Counted from the stretch's first letter, positions 16,765 to 27,178 are shown. The stretch: DNA of 33,315 nucleotides from Donghicola sp041224595 (GCF_041224595.1 NZ_JBGFGN010000140.1:1-33315); one strand, 5' to 3'. Translations and numbers: made by a program. The notes: a model not told the origin generated them from the letters alone.

Positions 16765-18081
16765 TTATCGAACGATGGTCTCGTCCTTGACGAACATGTT
16801 GGCCCAAGCGCGATCAATCAACTCGGGCGTCATCTGATAGGGGATGCCCTCGAACTCACAAATCGCGATCATCTGGTCGATCAAGAACACCGGCTGGTAG
16901 TTCGCATAGATATTGTCGATCGTCGGGTACTTTTTCTTCAGCAGGTGCAGCAGGGATTTTTCATCCAGCGGCATCTTCTTTTTCCGCGCAATCAGGGCAA
17001 AGATTTTCAGGAAGTCCGCCTGATCCGGCCCGTCGATCTTGATCTTGAAGAAGATCCGGCGCAGCGCCGCTTTGTCGAAGATGTCGTTCGGGTGGAAGTT
17101 GGTCGAGAAGATGACCAGCGTGTCGAATGGCACCTCGAACTTCTCGCCTGATTGCAGGGCGAGGATGTCTTTGCCCTCTTCCAAGGGAACGATCCAGCGG
17201 TTGATCAGCGCCTGCGGCGGGTCGGCCTGACGGCCAAGGTCGTCCACGATGAACACGCCGCCGGTGGATTTCATCTGCAACGGCGCCTGATAGGTTCGAG
17301 CGTTCGGGTTGTAGACCAGATCCAGCATGTCCAACGTTAGTTCGCCGCCCGTAATCACGGTCGGGCGTTCGCAGCGGACATAGCGGGTGTCAAACCGGCC
17401 AGTGGTGCGGCGCAGAGAGGTGGGATCCTCCTCTTCTTCGGCCACGGCAGTGTGCACGATGGGGTCGTAGACAGTGATCACCTGACCGGAGTATTCGATG
17501 GCGCGGGGCACATAGATCTTGTCCCCCAGCGCATCCCGAATCCCGTTCGAGATCGAGGATTTCCCGTTCCCCGGCGGGCCGTACATCAGAATCGAACGAC
17601 CGGATGTCACCGCAGGCCCAAGCTGGTCGATCAGGTTCGGCGGCAGGATCAGGTGACCCATGGCCGACATCAGCTGCTGGCGGGTGATCTTCATATTGCG
17701 GACGGACTGACGCTTGACCTGTTGGGCATAGACGTCCATCGGCACGGGCATCGCGCCGTAATACTCCGACTGTGACAGCGCATCCTGTGCACGGGCCTTG
17801 CCCGCGTCGGTCAGCTGATAGCCCATTTCGCTGCTGCTCGTCGCGCTCAGGGTGCCGGTCGCTTCTAGCATTTTTTGGCCGCGGGCCACATCCACCAATT
17901 CCTGCGCAACAGGGATCGGCAGGCACAGGGCACGGGACAGGTCGCTGACCATATCAAGGTTCATGCGGAACATGGTTTTCAGCAGGATATCCCGCATCAT
18001 CACCATGCTCAGCTGCATGTCTTCTAAACGGCGCGGGGCCGGAGGTGCCTCAACCCCGCCTTGTCCAAGTTCGTGGCTCAT
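16765..18081 (-). CDS. Winged-helix/AAA+ ATPase, last gene of the Tad operon, function unknown
   Basis: This is a 438-residue protein. Residues about 30-105 look like a winged helix (short helices, then GYQLTDAGKARA). The AAA+ core has Walker A GPPGNGKS (168-175), Walker B GGVFIVDDLGRQ and a sensor-like FSTNFHP. A lid domain follows to the C-terminus. An acidic insert (AEEEEDP) lies after Walker A. It is not one of the classical Tad proteins. Its position directly after cpaA, 10 bases from that stop, with terminator behind, argues for a role with the pilus. The core resembles MoxR/regulatory AAA+ proteins more than secretion ATPases. The start at 18081 is preceded by AGGGGCAG; a longer frame to 18105 would overlap cpaA. 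Confidence 0.75.
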   Translation of the reverse strand: MSHELGQGGVEAPPAPRRLEDMQLSMVMMRDILLKTMFRMNLDMVSDLSRALCLPIPVAQELVDVARGQKMLEATGTLSATSSSEMGYQLTDAGKARAQDALSQSEYYGAMPVPMDVYAQQVKRQSVRNMKITRQQLMSAMGHLILPPNLIDQLGPAVTSGRSILMYGPPGNGKSSISNGIRDALGDKIYVPRAIEYSGQVITVYDPIVHTAVAEEEEDPTSLRRTTGRFDTRYVRCERPTVITGGELTLDMLDLVYNPNARTYQAPLQMKSTGGVFIVDDLGRQADPPQALINRWIVPLEEGKDILALQSGEKFEVPFDTLVIFSTNFHPNDIFDKAALRRIFFKIKIDGPDQADFLKIFALIARKKKMPLDEKSLLHLLKKKYPTIDNIYANYQPVFLIDQMIAICEFEGIPYQMTPELIDRAWANMFVKDETIVR

Positions 18082-18091
18082 GATCTGCCCC

Positions 18092-18586
18092 TCAGGCAAT
18101 GCCAAGGGCGCGGAGGCCCAGATAGGTCAGCAAGGTCAGACCCAGCGGCACGCCCATGGGGAATTCGCGCGGACGTTCCCAGCTTTCCCAGCCTGCGGTT
18201 GCGGTGCGCAGCGGCGTGGCGCGGGCGATGCGATGCAGGACAAATGTCGCGACGATCATCGGGGCCATGATAGCGCCAAGCAGGATCGCGTCGCCTACGG
18301 GGACAAATGGTGCGGCTGCCGCCAGAAACTTGGCGTCGCCTGCGCCCATGACGCCGCCAGCGTTCATCAGCATACCCGCCACCAGCATCACTGCCGCATG
18401 GCTGAACCGCCACGCGTAGTCTTCGATCGGCAGAACAAAGGGGCCGGTTATGGCATAAAGAACCAAGGTCGCCAGAACGACCTTGTTCGGGATCTTCATC
18501 GTTGCCAGATCGCTCCAGATCACAAAGAGGCAGACGGGCAAAAGGGGTACAAGAAAAACAAGCGCCTGAGTGCTATCAAGAGGCAT
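18092..18586 (-). CDS. cpaA: Tad prepilin peptidase (A24 family)
   Basis: CpaA/TadV cleaves the leader of Flp pilins and pseudopilins at the inner membrane. The 164-residue polytopic protein has the two catalytic aspartates of the GxGD family: Asp26 in WSDLATMKIPN and Asp84 in GVMGAGDAKF. It lacks the N-methylation domain of longer PilD-type enzymes, as expected for the Tad branch. It lies between the second TadD-like gene (12 bases upstream) and the AAA+ ATPase gene. Two Flp pilins in the same operon are its likely substrates. Confidence 0.92.
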   Translation of the reverse strand: MPLDSTQALVFLVPLLPVCLFVIWSDLATMKIPNKVVLATLVLYAITGPFVLPIEDYAWRFSHAAVMLVAGMLMNAGGVMGAGDAKFLAAAAPFVPVGDAILLGAIMAPMIVATFVLHRIARATPLRTATAGWESWERPREFPMGVPLGLTLLTYLGLRALGIA

Positions 18587-18598
18587 TACCGGATCCTA

Positions 18599-19453
18599 CT
18601 AGCCATTCGTTCCTTCAAGAGCACGGAGGCTGCGGGTCGCTTCCTCGAAGTGCTGGGGGTGGGTTTCTATCGCTTCTTTCAGCAGGGCTTGGCCGGTTTT
18701 GACGTCGCCTTGCTTGATCGCGGTTAGGGCCAGCGTGTGCAGCAGCTTTGCGCGCTCTGTCTGGTCCATGGGAATGACGGGCAGGGTGTAGTTGCCCTGT
18801 GCGCCGCGGGCCAGAACGAGGTTGTTCTTGGCGGTAAAGACGCTGTTGTCCTGACGGATCGAGTCGGTGAGCAGACGCTCGGCGCCGGCAAAATCACCAC
18901 GGGTCAGCTTCGAATAGCCCCAGTTGTTCAAAACGCCAGCGGGCGTCAGGGTCAGCCCCAGCGCGGTCTCGTAAAAGGCATCAGCCTTCTTCCAGTCCTT
19001 GGCGGCGTCGGCCACGATGGCCTCGAGCCGATAGCGTTTGAAGGTCTCGTAGGTCGGGGGGATCGAGTTCAAGGTCTCGCGCGCGGCGTCAAATTGGTTC
19101 GCGCGGATTTGCGCGTCGGCCAGACCGACTTTGTCGTCGTCAGTCGCGCCTTCCATGACGATGACTTTTCGCCATTCGATGACCGCCTCATTCGGGCGTT
19201 TGGCGCGGACAAGTGATGCAGCCAAGCCACGCTGCAGGTCGACACGGTCGGGATTTGCCGAGCTGGAGCGCCGGAAATAGTTCACGGCCTCGCCGGGATC
19301 GGCGACGGTCAGCATCACATCGCTCAGGTTGGTTTCGTCAATGACGTTCACTTCCTGAAGTTTGCGATCGACGCTGCTCTGTTCGTTTGCGCTGCAGGCG
19401 GAGAGGGCCAAAGTCCCGCCGATACAAAGAGATACAATAAACCAATGGCGCAT
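18599..19453 (-). CDS. tadD: TadD-like TPR lipoprotein
   Basis: This is a 284-residue exported protein. A lipobox LSAC places the lipidated Cys at residue 20. Tetratricopeptide-like helices run from about residue 50 to 280, for example the FDAARETLNSIPP and WGYSKLTRGDFAGAERLL segments. TadD lipoproteins act as pilotins or assembly factors for the Tad secretin. It is the second of two adjacent TPR lipoproteins; the longer one here is more divergent in sequence from the shorter. The spacing to both neighbours is short (12 and 27 bases), consistent with a single operon. Confidence 0.82.
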   Translation of the reverse strand: MRHWFIVSLCIGGTLALSACSANEQSSVDRKLQEVNVIDETNLSDVMLTVADPGEAVNYFRRSSSANPDRVDLQRGLAASLVRAKRPNEAVIEWRKVIVMEGATDDDKVGLADAQIRANQFDAARETLNSIPPTYETFKRYRLEAIVADAAKDWKKADAFYETALGLTLTPAGVLNNWGYSKLTRGDFAGAERLLTDSIRQDNSVFTAKNNLVLARGAQGNYTLPVIPMDQTERAKLLHTLALTAIKQGDVKTGQALLKEAIETHPQHFEEATRSLRALEGTNG

Positions 19454-19480
19454 TTTCTGCGTCCTTTAACTGCTGCTGCC

Positions 19481-20035
19481 TCAGTTTGGTGTCGTTTTGA
19501 GAAGGTACTCTCCGGTCCCTTGCCGCACCAATTTGTAAGTGTTTTCTACCTCATCATACTGCGCATCCTCAAATTTAGCGAGTGCTTTGCGCAGGTTGTC
19601 GCGGATTTCGTCGCTTTGACCGTTAGACAGGGCATAGGCCTGGCGAAAGACCTGGACTGCGTCGGCCGTGCGGTCGGCTTCCATCAGAACCACGCCAAGG
19701 TTGTTCCACGTGGCAAAATTGGTTTCGTCCATCTCGATTGCTTCGCGCAACTGGCGCTCGGCTTGGCCAAGACGACCAAGCCGCAGATTCGCCATCCCCA
19801 ATGATCCAAGAACATCGGCAGACATGCCGCGGGTTGCCGCAGCACGGGTAAAGGCCTGAAGTGCCAACTCGTTCTCGTCGGCTTCGAGAAGTCGTTCCCC
19901 CACCAGAAGTTGATCGACAGGCTCGGCGGAATAGTCGGTCGAAGGGGCGTAGGGGTTGTCAGGCAGCTGGTCTGAGCGTTCCGAACAGGCCGAAAAAACG
20001 ATCAGAAAACCGATGCCAATCGCCCAACGTGCCAT
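19481..20035 (-). CDS. tadD: TadD-like TPR lipoprotein (short paralogue)
   Basis: This is a 184-residue exported protein with lipobox VFSAC (Cys17) and three TPR-type repeats (about residues 45-150). The clearest is AIEMDETNFATWNNLGVVLM, followed by ADRTADAVQVFRQAYALSNG. Like TadD it probably helps place or stabilise the secretin. It follows tadC by 60 bases. Two TPR lipoproteins in tandem are common in alphaproteobacterial Tad loci. Confidence 0.82.
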   Translation of the reverse strand: MARWAIGIGFLIVFSACSERSDQLPDNPYAPSTDYSAEPVDQLLVGERLLEADENELALQAFTRAAATRGMSADVLGSLGMANLRLGRLGQAERQLREAIEMDETNFATWNNLGVVLMEADRTADAVQVFRQAYALSNGQSDEIRDNLRKALAKFEDAQYDEVENTYKLVRQGTGEYLLKTTPN

Positions 20036-20095
20036 CTCTTGCCAAGCTCCTGAACTTTGCCGGCCCCAGCCGGTGTTTTCCCGTTAGTTCGACTG

Positions 20096-21052
20096 CTATT
20101 TCATTTTATCGAACATCTCAACGATACCATAGAGAGAAGGTCCAATCAGGATCAGGATGAGAGGTGGAACGGTCAAGCCCATGGTTGCCAGCGTCATCTT
20201 GGTCGGAAGTGTGTTCGCTTTCTCTTCGGCGCGCATCACGCGTTTGTCGCGCATCTCTTCGGCGTAGACGCGCAAGGCGTCGGTGATGGGGGTACCAAAG
20301 GTGGCGGACTGGATCAGCACCGTCACAAAGCTGGAGATATCAGGGACGCCCGCACGCTCGGACAGGTCGCGTAGGACGACGGCTTTGTCTTTGCCGGCCT
20401 TCATTTCGTGGGCGACGATTTCGAACTCTTCGGACAGGGCAGGGTAGCCCTCTCGGCTTTCACGGGCGACGCGAATGATGGATTGGTCCATGGACTGACC
20501 TGCCTCAACGCAAACAAGCATCATGTCGAGCGCATCGGGGAACCCTTCGAGGATCGACTTCTGCCGTTCTTCTTGGCGCTTGTTCACCCAGTAGCGCGGC
20601 GCCATGTAACCGACGACCGCAGGAAGCAGCGCGTAGATCACCATTTGTTTGGTTTCGAGCGGCTGGTTCTGGCTTGCCAAGAAGGCATAGAGCAGGCCCA
20701 CCCCCAGTGCGCCGAGCCCCAGAACCATCTGGGCAAAATAGAAGATGCGCACCGCATTGCGTGACCGGTAGCCTGCCTGTACCAATTTCAGGCGGATTGA
20801 GGACAGCTCCTCTTCGTCCTGTGGTTCTAGAAAGTGCGAGAACTTCTCGAGTTTGTTGTTGCCATTGTCCGTACGGAGCCGGTTTTCCCGAGAGGGCGCA
20901 GTGGCCGTTGCGTTTGTGGCCTGCAATTTCTTGAGAGGATCTGCCGGTTGGAGCAAGAACATTCCTGCTGCCACAGCGATCAAGGCAAGGCCCAGAACGC
21001 CGGCGATGATGATAAAGCCCATGGGGCCAAGGAGATCGTTGATCATGGACAT
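20096..21052 (-). CDS. tadC: Tad inner-membrane platform protein TadC
   Basis: This 318-residue GspF/TadC-type protein has an N-terminal transmembrane helix (about 12-35), paired helices near 100-145 and a C-terminal hydrophobic segment (about 285-310). The T2SSF domain includes GQSMDQSIIRVARESREGYP and FGTPITDALRVYAEEMRDKR. With TadB it forms the inner-membrane platform that couples the TadA ATPase to pilus growth. It starts 8 bases after the tadB stop, with GAGG upstream of the first of two ATGs (21052, 21046). Confidence 0.92.
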   Translation of the reverse strand: MSMINDLLGPMGFIIIAGVLGLALIAVAAGMFLLQPADPLKKLQATNATATAPSRENRLRTDNGNNKLEKFSHFLEPQDEEELSSIRLKLVQAGYRSRNAVRIFYFAQMVLGLGALGVGLLYAFLASQNQPLETKQMVIYALLPAVVGYMAPRYWVNKRQEERQKSILEGFPDALDMMLVCVEAGQSMDQSIIRVARESREGYPALSEEFEIVAHEMKAGKDKAVVLRDLSERAGVPDISSFVTVLIQSATFGTPITDALRVYAEEMRDKRVMRAEEKANTLPTKMTLATMGLTVPPLILILIGPSLYGIVEMFDKMK

Positions 21053-21059
21053 GGGAGCC

Positions 21060-22028
21060 TCATACCTTGATGTTCACGAGCGAGCGCATGACGATCATGT
21101 TCGCGACGAGAAAGCCGCCAACGACAAGACAAGCCGGCACCCAATACTCGGTTGTCGAGACCTCGTCGTAGTAGCCGGGGTTGATAATGTTCATCACTGC
21201 CAAACCCCCGATGGGGAAGCAGGACAGGAACATACCGGACCATTTGGCCTCGGCGGTGATGGCTTTGACCCGGCGGAACAGTTTGAAACGGGCGCGGATC
21301 ACTTTGGCCAGGCCGGCCAGAATTTCGGCCAAGTTGCCGCCCGATTGCTGTTGGATCGAAACGGCCACAGCCATGAAGCGAAGGTCCTGGTTCTCTAGGC
21401 GCGCCGCCATTTCGCGCAGGGCCTCACTGACATCGCGGCCATAGGCCGCTTCGTCGGCAATGACGCCGAATTCAGTCGCCAAAGGATCGTCCACCTCTTT
21501 GGCGACGATTTGGATCGCCGAGCTAAAGGGGTGTCCAACCCGCAAAGAGCGGACCATCAGTTCCACGGCATCAGGGAGTTGTTCTTCGATCAGAGCGGAT
21601 CGCTTGTTCGCTTTGCGCGTGATCCAAAAATAGACGCCGCCGACGCCCATACCGATCGAGATCGCAATGCGGATCGAGGTTTCCGCCTCGGTCGCGGCAG
21701 TCAGAACGACAAAGGATACTGCGCTGACGCCCGCCATCATCAGAACCAATTGGCGAGGCGTAAAGGCAATCGCGGCCTTCTGCGCTTTGCTGGCCAAGAG
21801 CGAGTAGATCGGGATCGTCTGGGCCTTCATGTGCTGCTGCATTTCCTTGCGCAGCTGTTCCAGCACCTGTTCGCGGTCCTTGCCCTTGTCCAGCATTTCC
21901 AGACGTCGGTTGACGCGATTGTTCAGGCTGATCGATTTGCCAAAGACGGTCAGGTAGACGCCCTCGATCAGGACCAAGACGCCGACGAAGATCAGGACGT
22001 AGATAATCAGTTCGGGATCGATAGACAT
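21060..22028 (-). CDS. tadB: Tad inner-membrane platform protein TadB
   Basis: This 322-residue GspF-like membrane protein has an N-terminal helix (LIIYVLIFVGVLVLIEGVYL), a central pair of helices (about 92-135) and C-terminal helices (about 265-318). The T2SSF domain contains HPFSSAIQIVAKEVDDPLA and VSIQQQSGGNLAEILAGLAK. It works with TadC as the polytopic core of the pilus machine. It begins three bases after the cpaF stop. Confidence 0.92.
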   Translation of the reverse strand: MSIDPELIIYVLIFVGVLVLIEGVYLTVFGKSISLNNRVNRRLEMLDKGKDREQVLEQLRKEMQQHMKAQTIPIYSLLASKAQKAAIAFTPRQLVLMMAGVSAVSFVVLTAATEAETSIRIAISIGMGVGGVYFWITRKANKRSALIEEQLPDAVELMVRSLRVGHPFSSAIQIVAKEVDDPLATEFGVIADEAAYGRDVSEALREMAARLENQDLRFMAVAVSIQQQSGGNLAEILAGLAKVIRARFKLFRRVKAITAEAKWSGMFLSCFPIGGLAVMNIINPGYYDEVSTTEYWVPACLVVGGFLVANMIVMRSLVNIKV

Positions 22029-22031
22029 GGC

Positions 22032-23465
<1,434 letters not shown>

Positions 23466-23489
23466 AGTGTTTATCCCGGTCTAGAGACG

Positions 23490-24737
23490 TTAGGCCGCCT
23501 CGGAGGTGGTTTGGTTCAGTTCGTGAAGCTGGGCCGCCAGCTTGGCGATTTCCTTGCGGAGCGGGTTCTTTGCCGCGCTTTCAGCGAGGGGCTGTCCGTG
23601 GTCGCAAGCCTGCAGGACGGGCTTGCCCCCGTCTGGCATCTGGACATCGATCGAAATCCCGAGGCTTTCGGACAATCGTTTGATCCGCGAGCGACCAGTG
23701 AGGTCCGTGAACTTCGGTGCGCGATTCAGAATAAAGCGGATTTTATCGAAGGGCAGGTCTTCGGCCTGTAGCACGCGTTTCAGTCGCAAGGTGTTTTGGG
23801 CCGAGCGCATCTCTAGCTCGATCATAGCAAGATAAACATGTGCTGAGTTGAGCACCACATCGGTCCACTGGGTGATCACCGAGGGCATATCGACAACAAC
23901 GTAGTCGAAATTGTGCCGCGCGGTTTCGATCAAAGCAGCGACATCGTCTTGGGACAGATAGTCCATCGGCAGAATGTCCGGTGGCGCTGTCAGGACGTTT
24001 AGCTTGTCCTCGAATTGGACAAGGCTTGCACAAAAGGCTTCGTCGTCCATCGCTTCGATGTCCGAGAGCAATTCGTGGACAGCGTCCCGCCGGGTCAAGT
24101 CGAGGTAGGTCGCGACGCTTCCGAACTGGTGGTTCATGTCCAGCAAGGCGACGCGGGTGCCTGTATCGGCCTTCATATTGGCGAGTTCCCAAGCAAGGTT
24201 CACAGCCATGGTGGTGGCACCGGTGCCCCCGGCCATGCCTTGAACGGCGAGCACGACCCCATCGGTGTTCACCTTGGACGGCGCGATTTTCGTCGCTCTG
24301 TCAGGACCTTCTTGCATTTCAGGTGCGGGGACCGGAGCGCGCAGGCGTTCGACCGCGCTGGCCAACTCACCTTCGGGGAGAGGGTAGGGCAGAAATTCTT
24401 CGGCACCGCTGCGCAGCAACTGGTGCAATTGATTCGCCGAGACGTTTTCGGTGATCAAGATAACTTTGATCCCGGCGCTCCGCGCTGTTTGGATGATGGC
24501 CTCGATCTGGGGGATCTGGTCTTCGTCACTTTCGTCCATAGCGATGGCAACGAATTCCATCGTTCTCGCTTCGGGCTGGGACAGGAAGGCGGTCGCCTCC
24601 TGCAGGGACAAATCGCCCCAAGCTTCGCCCAAGACGCTCTCCATGTCTTCGATCAACAGATCGAAATTCTCGACATCCCGCGAGATCGTGCAGGCCAGAA
24701 TTTGCGGGCTCTGTGCAGTCGGATCTGCGCTGGTCAT
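23490..24737 (-). CDS. cpaE: Tad pilus localisation protein CpaE/TadZ
   Basis: This 415-residue protein has an N-terminal receiver-like domain (about 10-135) and a C-terminal MinD/ParA-like ATPase domain (about 160-400). CpaE/TadZ places the pilus machine in the cell. The P-loop reads GMAGGTGATT (167-176): the usual signature lysine is replaced by Ala174, a deviation seen in the TadZ branch, which may bind ATP atypically or dimerise constitutively. It follows the OmpA-family gene after 154 bases that contain a hairpin. Confidence 0.9.
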   Translation of the reverse strand: MTSADPTAQSPQILACTISRDVENFDLLIEDMESVLGEAWGDLSLQEATAFLSQPEARTMEFVAIAMDESDEDQIPQIEAIIQTARSAGIKVILITENVSANQLHQLLRSGAEEFLPYPLPEGELASAVERLRAPVPAPEMQEGPDRATKIAPSKVNTDGVVLAVQGMAGGTGATTMAVNLAWELANMKADTGTRVALLDMNHQFGSVATYLDLTRRDAVHELLSDIEAMDDEAFCASLVQFEDKLNVLTAPPDILPMDYLSQDDVAALIETARHNFDYVVVDMPSVITQWTDVVLNSAHVYLAMIELEMRSAQNTLRLKRVLQAEDLPFDKIRFILNRAPKFTDLTGRSRIKRLSESLGISIDVQMPDGGKPVLQACDHGQPLAESAAKNPLRKEIAKLAAQLHELNQTTSEAA

Positions 24738-24777
24738 TCTTTACCTCGTTGTTCACTGACACGAGGGCACAGGGCCC

Positions 24778-24818
24778 CCAAAGGATGACCACGACGTCAG
24801 AGACTCGTGGCCCTTTGG
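24778..24818. other. Long interrupted hairpin inside the Tad operon
   Basis: CCAAAGG (24778-24784) pairs with CCTTTGG (24812-24818), and CCACGA (24789-24794) with TCGTGG (24805-24810). The 10-base loop and a small internal bulge separate them. No T-run follows on the minus strand, so it is more likely an mRNA processing or stability element, or an attenuator, than a simple terminator. It lies between the OmpA-family gene and cpaE. Confidence 0.5.
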
Positions 24819-24891
24819 AGAAAAGATGACTGTCAATCTGGGCAACAATTGGACCCAAACAGCCCATTTGTGCGGAAATGGTTAACGAAAA

Positions 24892-25560
24892 TTACTTCTC
24901 GGTCTCGAAATCACTGCCTTCTAGGCCGGTCAGCGTCGTTTCGGATGCTGCGCTGTCGACATAGCCGCGATAGACGATTTCTGCGTATTTTCCGTCCATT
25001 ACCGTGGGGTGAGAGGAAACGAATCCCAATACTTCGGTTACAGTGCGGCGGTTGCGACGCTCGCGCCCTTCGCTGACGATCAGCGGCTGTGTCTCGCCAT
25101 ATGAAACCATAGCTTCCAGACGTCTGGGGCTGATTCCCAGCTGCGATAGGTAAGCAACAACGGCGTTAGCGCGGCGTAGGCCAAGCGCTTTGTTGTATGA
25201 GTCAGACCCGACAGCATCCGTGTGGCCGTAAACGCGGAACCGCACTTCGGGGAATTGCTGAATCCAGCGGGCCTGCTCGCGCAGGGTGTCACGGGCGCCA
25301 GCATCCAGTTCTGCGCTGTTGAAGGCAAAGTTTACAGTGGTCAGAACTTCGGCTGCAAAACGGCTTGCCAGCTCATAGGTGTACTGCTTTTCGCCGGTCA
25401 TATAGGCGATGTTGTTGTTCACCGAATTGCCGAAGTTTCCTGTGTTCGCGACGCTTCCAGCTTCGTCGTAGAAGGCGCGGTACACTGGATCCTGGCTGGC
25501 GCAGGCCGAAAGAAGAATCACACCAGCCATAACGGCTGTAGTATTAAAGCGGCGCTGCAT
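24892..25560 (-). CDS. OmpA-family lipoprotein of the Tad locus
   Basis: This is a 222-residue exported protein. Lipobox LLSAC gives the lipidated Cys20. A C-terminal OmpA-like peptidoglycan-binding domain runs from about residue 95 to 175, with FAFNSAELD, the YGHTDAVGSDSYNKALGLRR core (Asp and Arg contacting diaminopimelate) and GETQPL. It sits between the secretin gene (4 bases upstream) and cpaE, where other Tad loci carry CpaD. It may anchor the secretin to peptidoglycan in place of CpaD; this is inference from position. Confidence 0.85.
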   Translation of the reverse strand: MQRRFNTTAVMAGVILLSACASQDPVYRAFYDEAGSVANTGNFGNSVNNNIAYMTGEKQYTYELASRFAAEVLTTVNFAFNSAELDAGARDTLREQARWIQQFPEVRFRVYGHTDAVGSDSYNKALGLRRANAVVAYLSQLGISPRRLEAMVSYGETQPLIVSEGRERRNRRTVTEVLGFVSSHPTVMDGKYAEIVYRGYVDSAASETTLTGLEGSDFETEK

Positions 25561-25564
25561 TAAC

Positions 25565-26992
25565 TTATTCCATCACATAACCATAAGAGCCGCTGAAGTC
25601 CTGCTTGGCGACTTCGGCTGCCGCGCCATTCTGGCGCGAAGCTGTGTCGCTGGCAACACGCCCAAAGAGAAAGAGGTCCTCTTCCGACGGCGGTTTGATG
25701 CGGTCTGTGGGCAGAGCGAGCACTTCCCCCCGCGTTGGGGTTACCAGATGTGGGGTAATGATGATCACAAGCTCTGTCTGTTCGCGCATATATTCAGCGC
25801 TGCGGAAAAGTGCGCCCAAGACAGGAATATCCCCGAGCCACGGAACCTGACCGTTCAGATCGCGGAAATCATCCTTGAGAAGGCCGGCAATAGCGAAACT
25901 CTCACCGTCGCGCATTTCGACCGTGGTCGATGCTTCGCGGCGTTGGAAGGCGTCAATTTCGAAACCGTTGACCGAATACCCGTTCGAGGCATCAATTGCC
26001 GAGACAGCCGCTTCGAGTTCAAGGTTGATGATGTCCTTGTCCACGACGCGCGGAATGAAGTTCAGCTCGATGCCGAAAGGCTTGTAGTCAATGGTGACGT
26101 AGTTATCCACCGACGAAACGGGCACGGGGTATTCGCCCCCCGCGAGGAACTTGGCTTCTTGGCCGGACAGCGCCACGAGGTTCGGCTCTGCCAGCGTACG
26201 GACCATGCCTTTGCTTTCCAGCGCTTCGAGCAGGATGCCGACTTCCACCGAGCCAGCGCCAAAGCCAAAGAGCAGGGCGCCGTTGTTTTCGTTGGTGGCT
26301 GGTGTAATGCCCGAAAGCGCATTCGCCACTTCGCCACTGTTGTTGTAGTTGCCGGTGCCGCCAAAGACAGACACGTTCTTGCCGCCGCTGAGACTGACCG
26401 AAGACGAGAGCGATTTGGACACGGTGCGCTGCATCTCGGCAAAACGCACCTTGAGCATCACTTGTTGGACACCGCCAACGGACATCAGGTTTGAAACGCG
26501 TTCTGGCGCATATCGCTCTGCCAGATCGAGTGCGCGTTGCAGGCGTGCGGTGCTGCTGACAACGCCAGACAAAACGATACCGTCATTCGCTGTGCGGACT
26601 TCGATATTCTCGCCCGGGAGGATCTGGCCCAAGCGCTCTTTGAATTCAGAGATGTCCGCCGCAACGCGCACATCAACGTTGCTGATCAAAGTGCCGCTCG
26701 CGTCGAACAGGGTCAGAGAAGTCAGGCCTGGCGTCTTGCCCAAGACATAAATCGTCCGATCCGAGAGCGAAGAGATGTCCGCGATGTTCGGATTTGCGAT
26801 GCTCAGTTCCGCAAAGGGCACATCGCTTTCGACGACGACGGCGCGGTTCATGGGCACTTCCAGCGTCGAACTGGGGCCATTGCGTAGGACACGCAGGGTT
26901 TCAGCTTGTGCCGGTGCGGGTACAAGTGCGGGGGATGCGGCAACGATCGACATCGCGACGGTGATCGCGCTTAAAAACTTACTGCTGTACAT
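25565..26992 (-). CDS. cpaC: Tad outer-membrane secretin CpaC/RcpA
   Basis: This 475-residue secretin forms the outer-membrane pore for the Flp pilus. A signal peptide ends at AQA-ET (cleavage after residue 30). An N-terminal pilus-assembly domain and a BON-like domain (about 35-180) follow. The secretin core runs from about 190 to 440 and carries the signature VPWLGDIPVLGALFRS and the ELVIIITPHLV strand. The start at 26992 is chosen because GAGGCAG precedes it; a longer frame to 27013 would lose the normal signal peptide. Confidence 0.93.
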   Translation of the reverse strand: MYSSKFLSAITVAMSIVAASPALVPAPAQAETLRVLRNGPSSTLEVPMNRAVVVESDVPFAELSIANPNIADISSLSDRTIYVLGKTPGLTSLTLFDASGTLISNVDVRVAADISEFKERLGQILPGENIEVRTANDGIVLSGVVSSTARLQRALDLAERYAPERVSNLMSVGGVQQVMLKVRFAEMQRTVSKSLSSSVSLSGGKNVSVFGGTGNYNNSGEVANALSGITPATNENNGALLFGFGAGSVEVGILLEALESKGMVRTLAEPNLVALSGQEAKFLAGGEYPVPVSSVDNYVTIDYKPFGIELNFIPRVVDKDIINLELEAAVSAIDASNGYSVNGFEIDAFQRREASTTVEMRDGESFAIAGLLKDDFRDLNGQVPWLGDIPVLGALFRSAEYMREQTELVIIITPHLVTPTRGEVLALPTDRIKPPSEEDLFLFGRVASDTASRQNGAAAEVAKQDFSGSYGYVME

Positions 26993-27043
26993 GTGATCTG
27001 CCTCTCTGATCACGCTCGGTCGTGTGAGTGATATTTTTGTTTT

Positions 27044-27057
27044 GCATTAAATAATGC
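27044..27057. promoter_or_regulatory. Palindrome upstream of cpaC
   Basis: GCATTA-AA-TAATGC is a perfect 6-bp inverted repeat 52 bp upstream of the cpaC start. It may be an internal operator or promoter element of the Tad operon; no regulator is recognised. Confidence 0.3.
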
Positions 27058-27120
27058 GTTAGAACGGCTTTGTTTTCAATGATTAGATTGGATAGGGTGT
27101 GCTGCTGTGTGTGGCACGCG

Positions 27121-27150
27121 CAACAGGGGCGCCGGTCGGAGCCCCTGTTG
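27121..27150. other. Hairpin between cpaB and cpaC
   Basis: CAACAGGGGC (27121-27130) and GCCCCTGTTG (27141-27150) form a perfect 10-bp stem with a 10-base loop, 28 bases after the cpaB stop. No T-run follows on the minus strand. It may be an attenuator or mRNA processing element that sets pilin/CpaB and secretin levels apart. Confidence 0.55.
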
Positions 27151-27178
27151 ATCGGATCTGATTGTTGCAGAGTGGTCG

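Noticed and set aside
16246..17151. A plus-strand open frame bridging the helicase and ATPase genes
   Set aside because: It is antisense to two clear genes and crosses a terminator between them.
23490..24737. Loss of ATPase function in CpaE because the P-loop lysine is Ala174
   Set aside because: Deviant P-loops are known in the TadZ/CpaE branch, so this is probably a family trait and not damage.
24878..24900. GTTAACC half-site near the end of the OmpA-family gene as a CtrA box
   Set aside because: It is a single half-site at the 3' end of a gene, without a second half at proper spacing.
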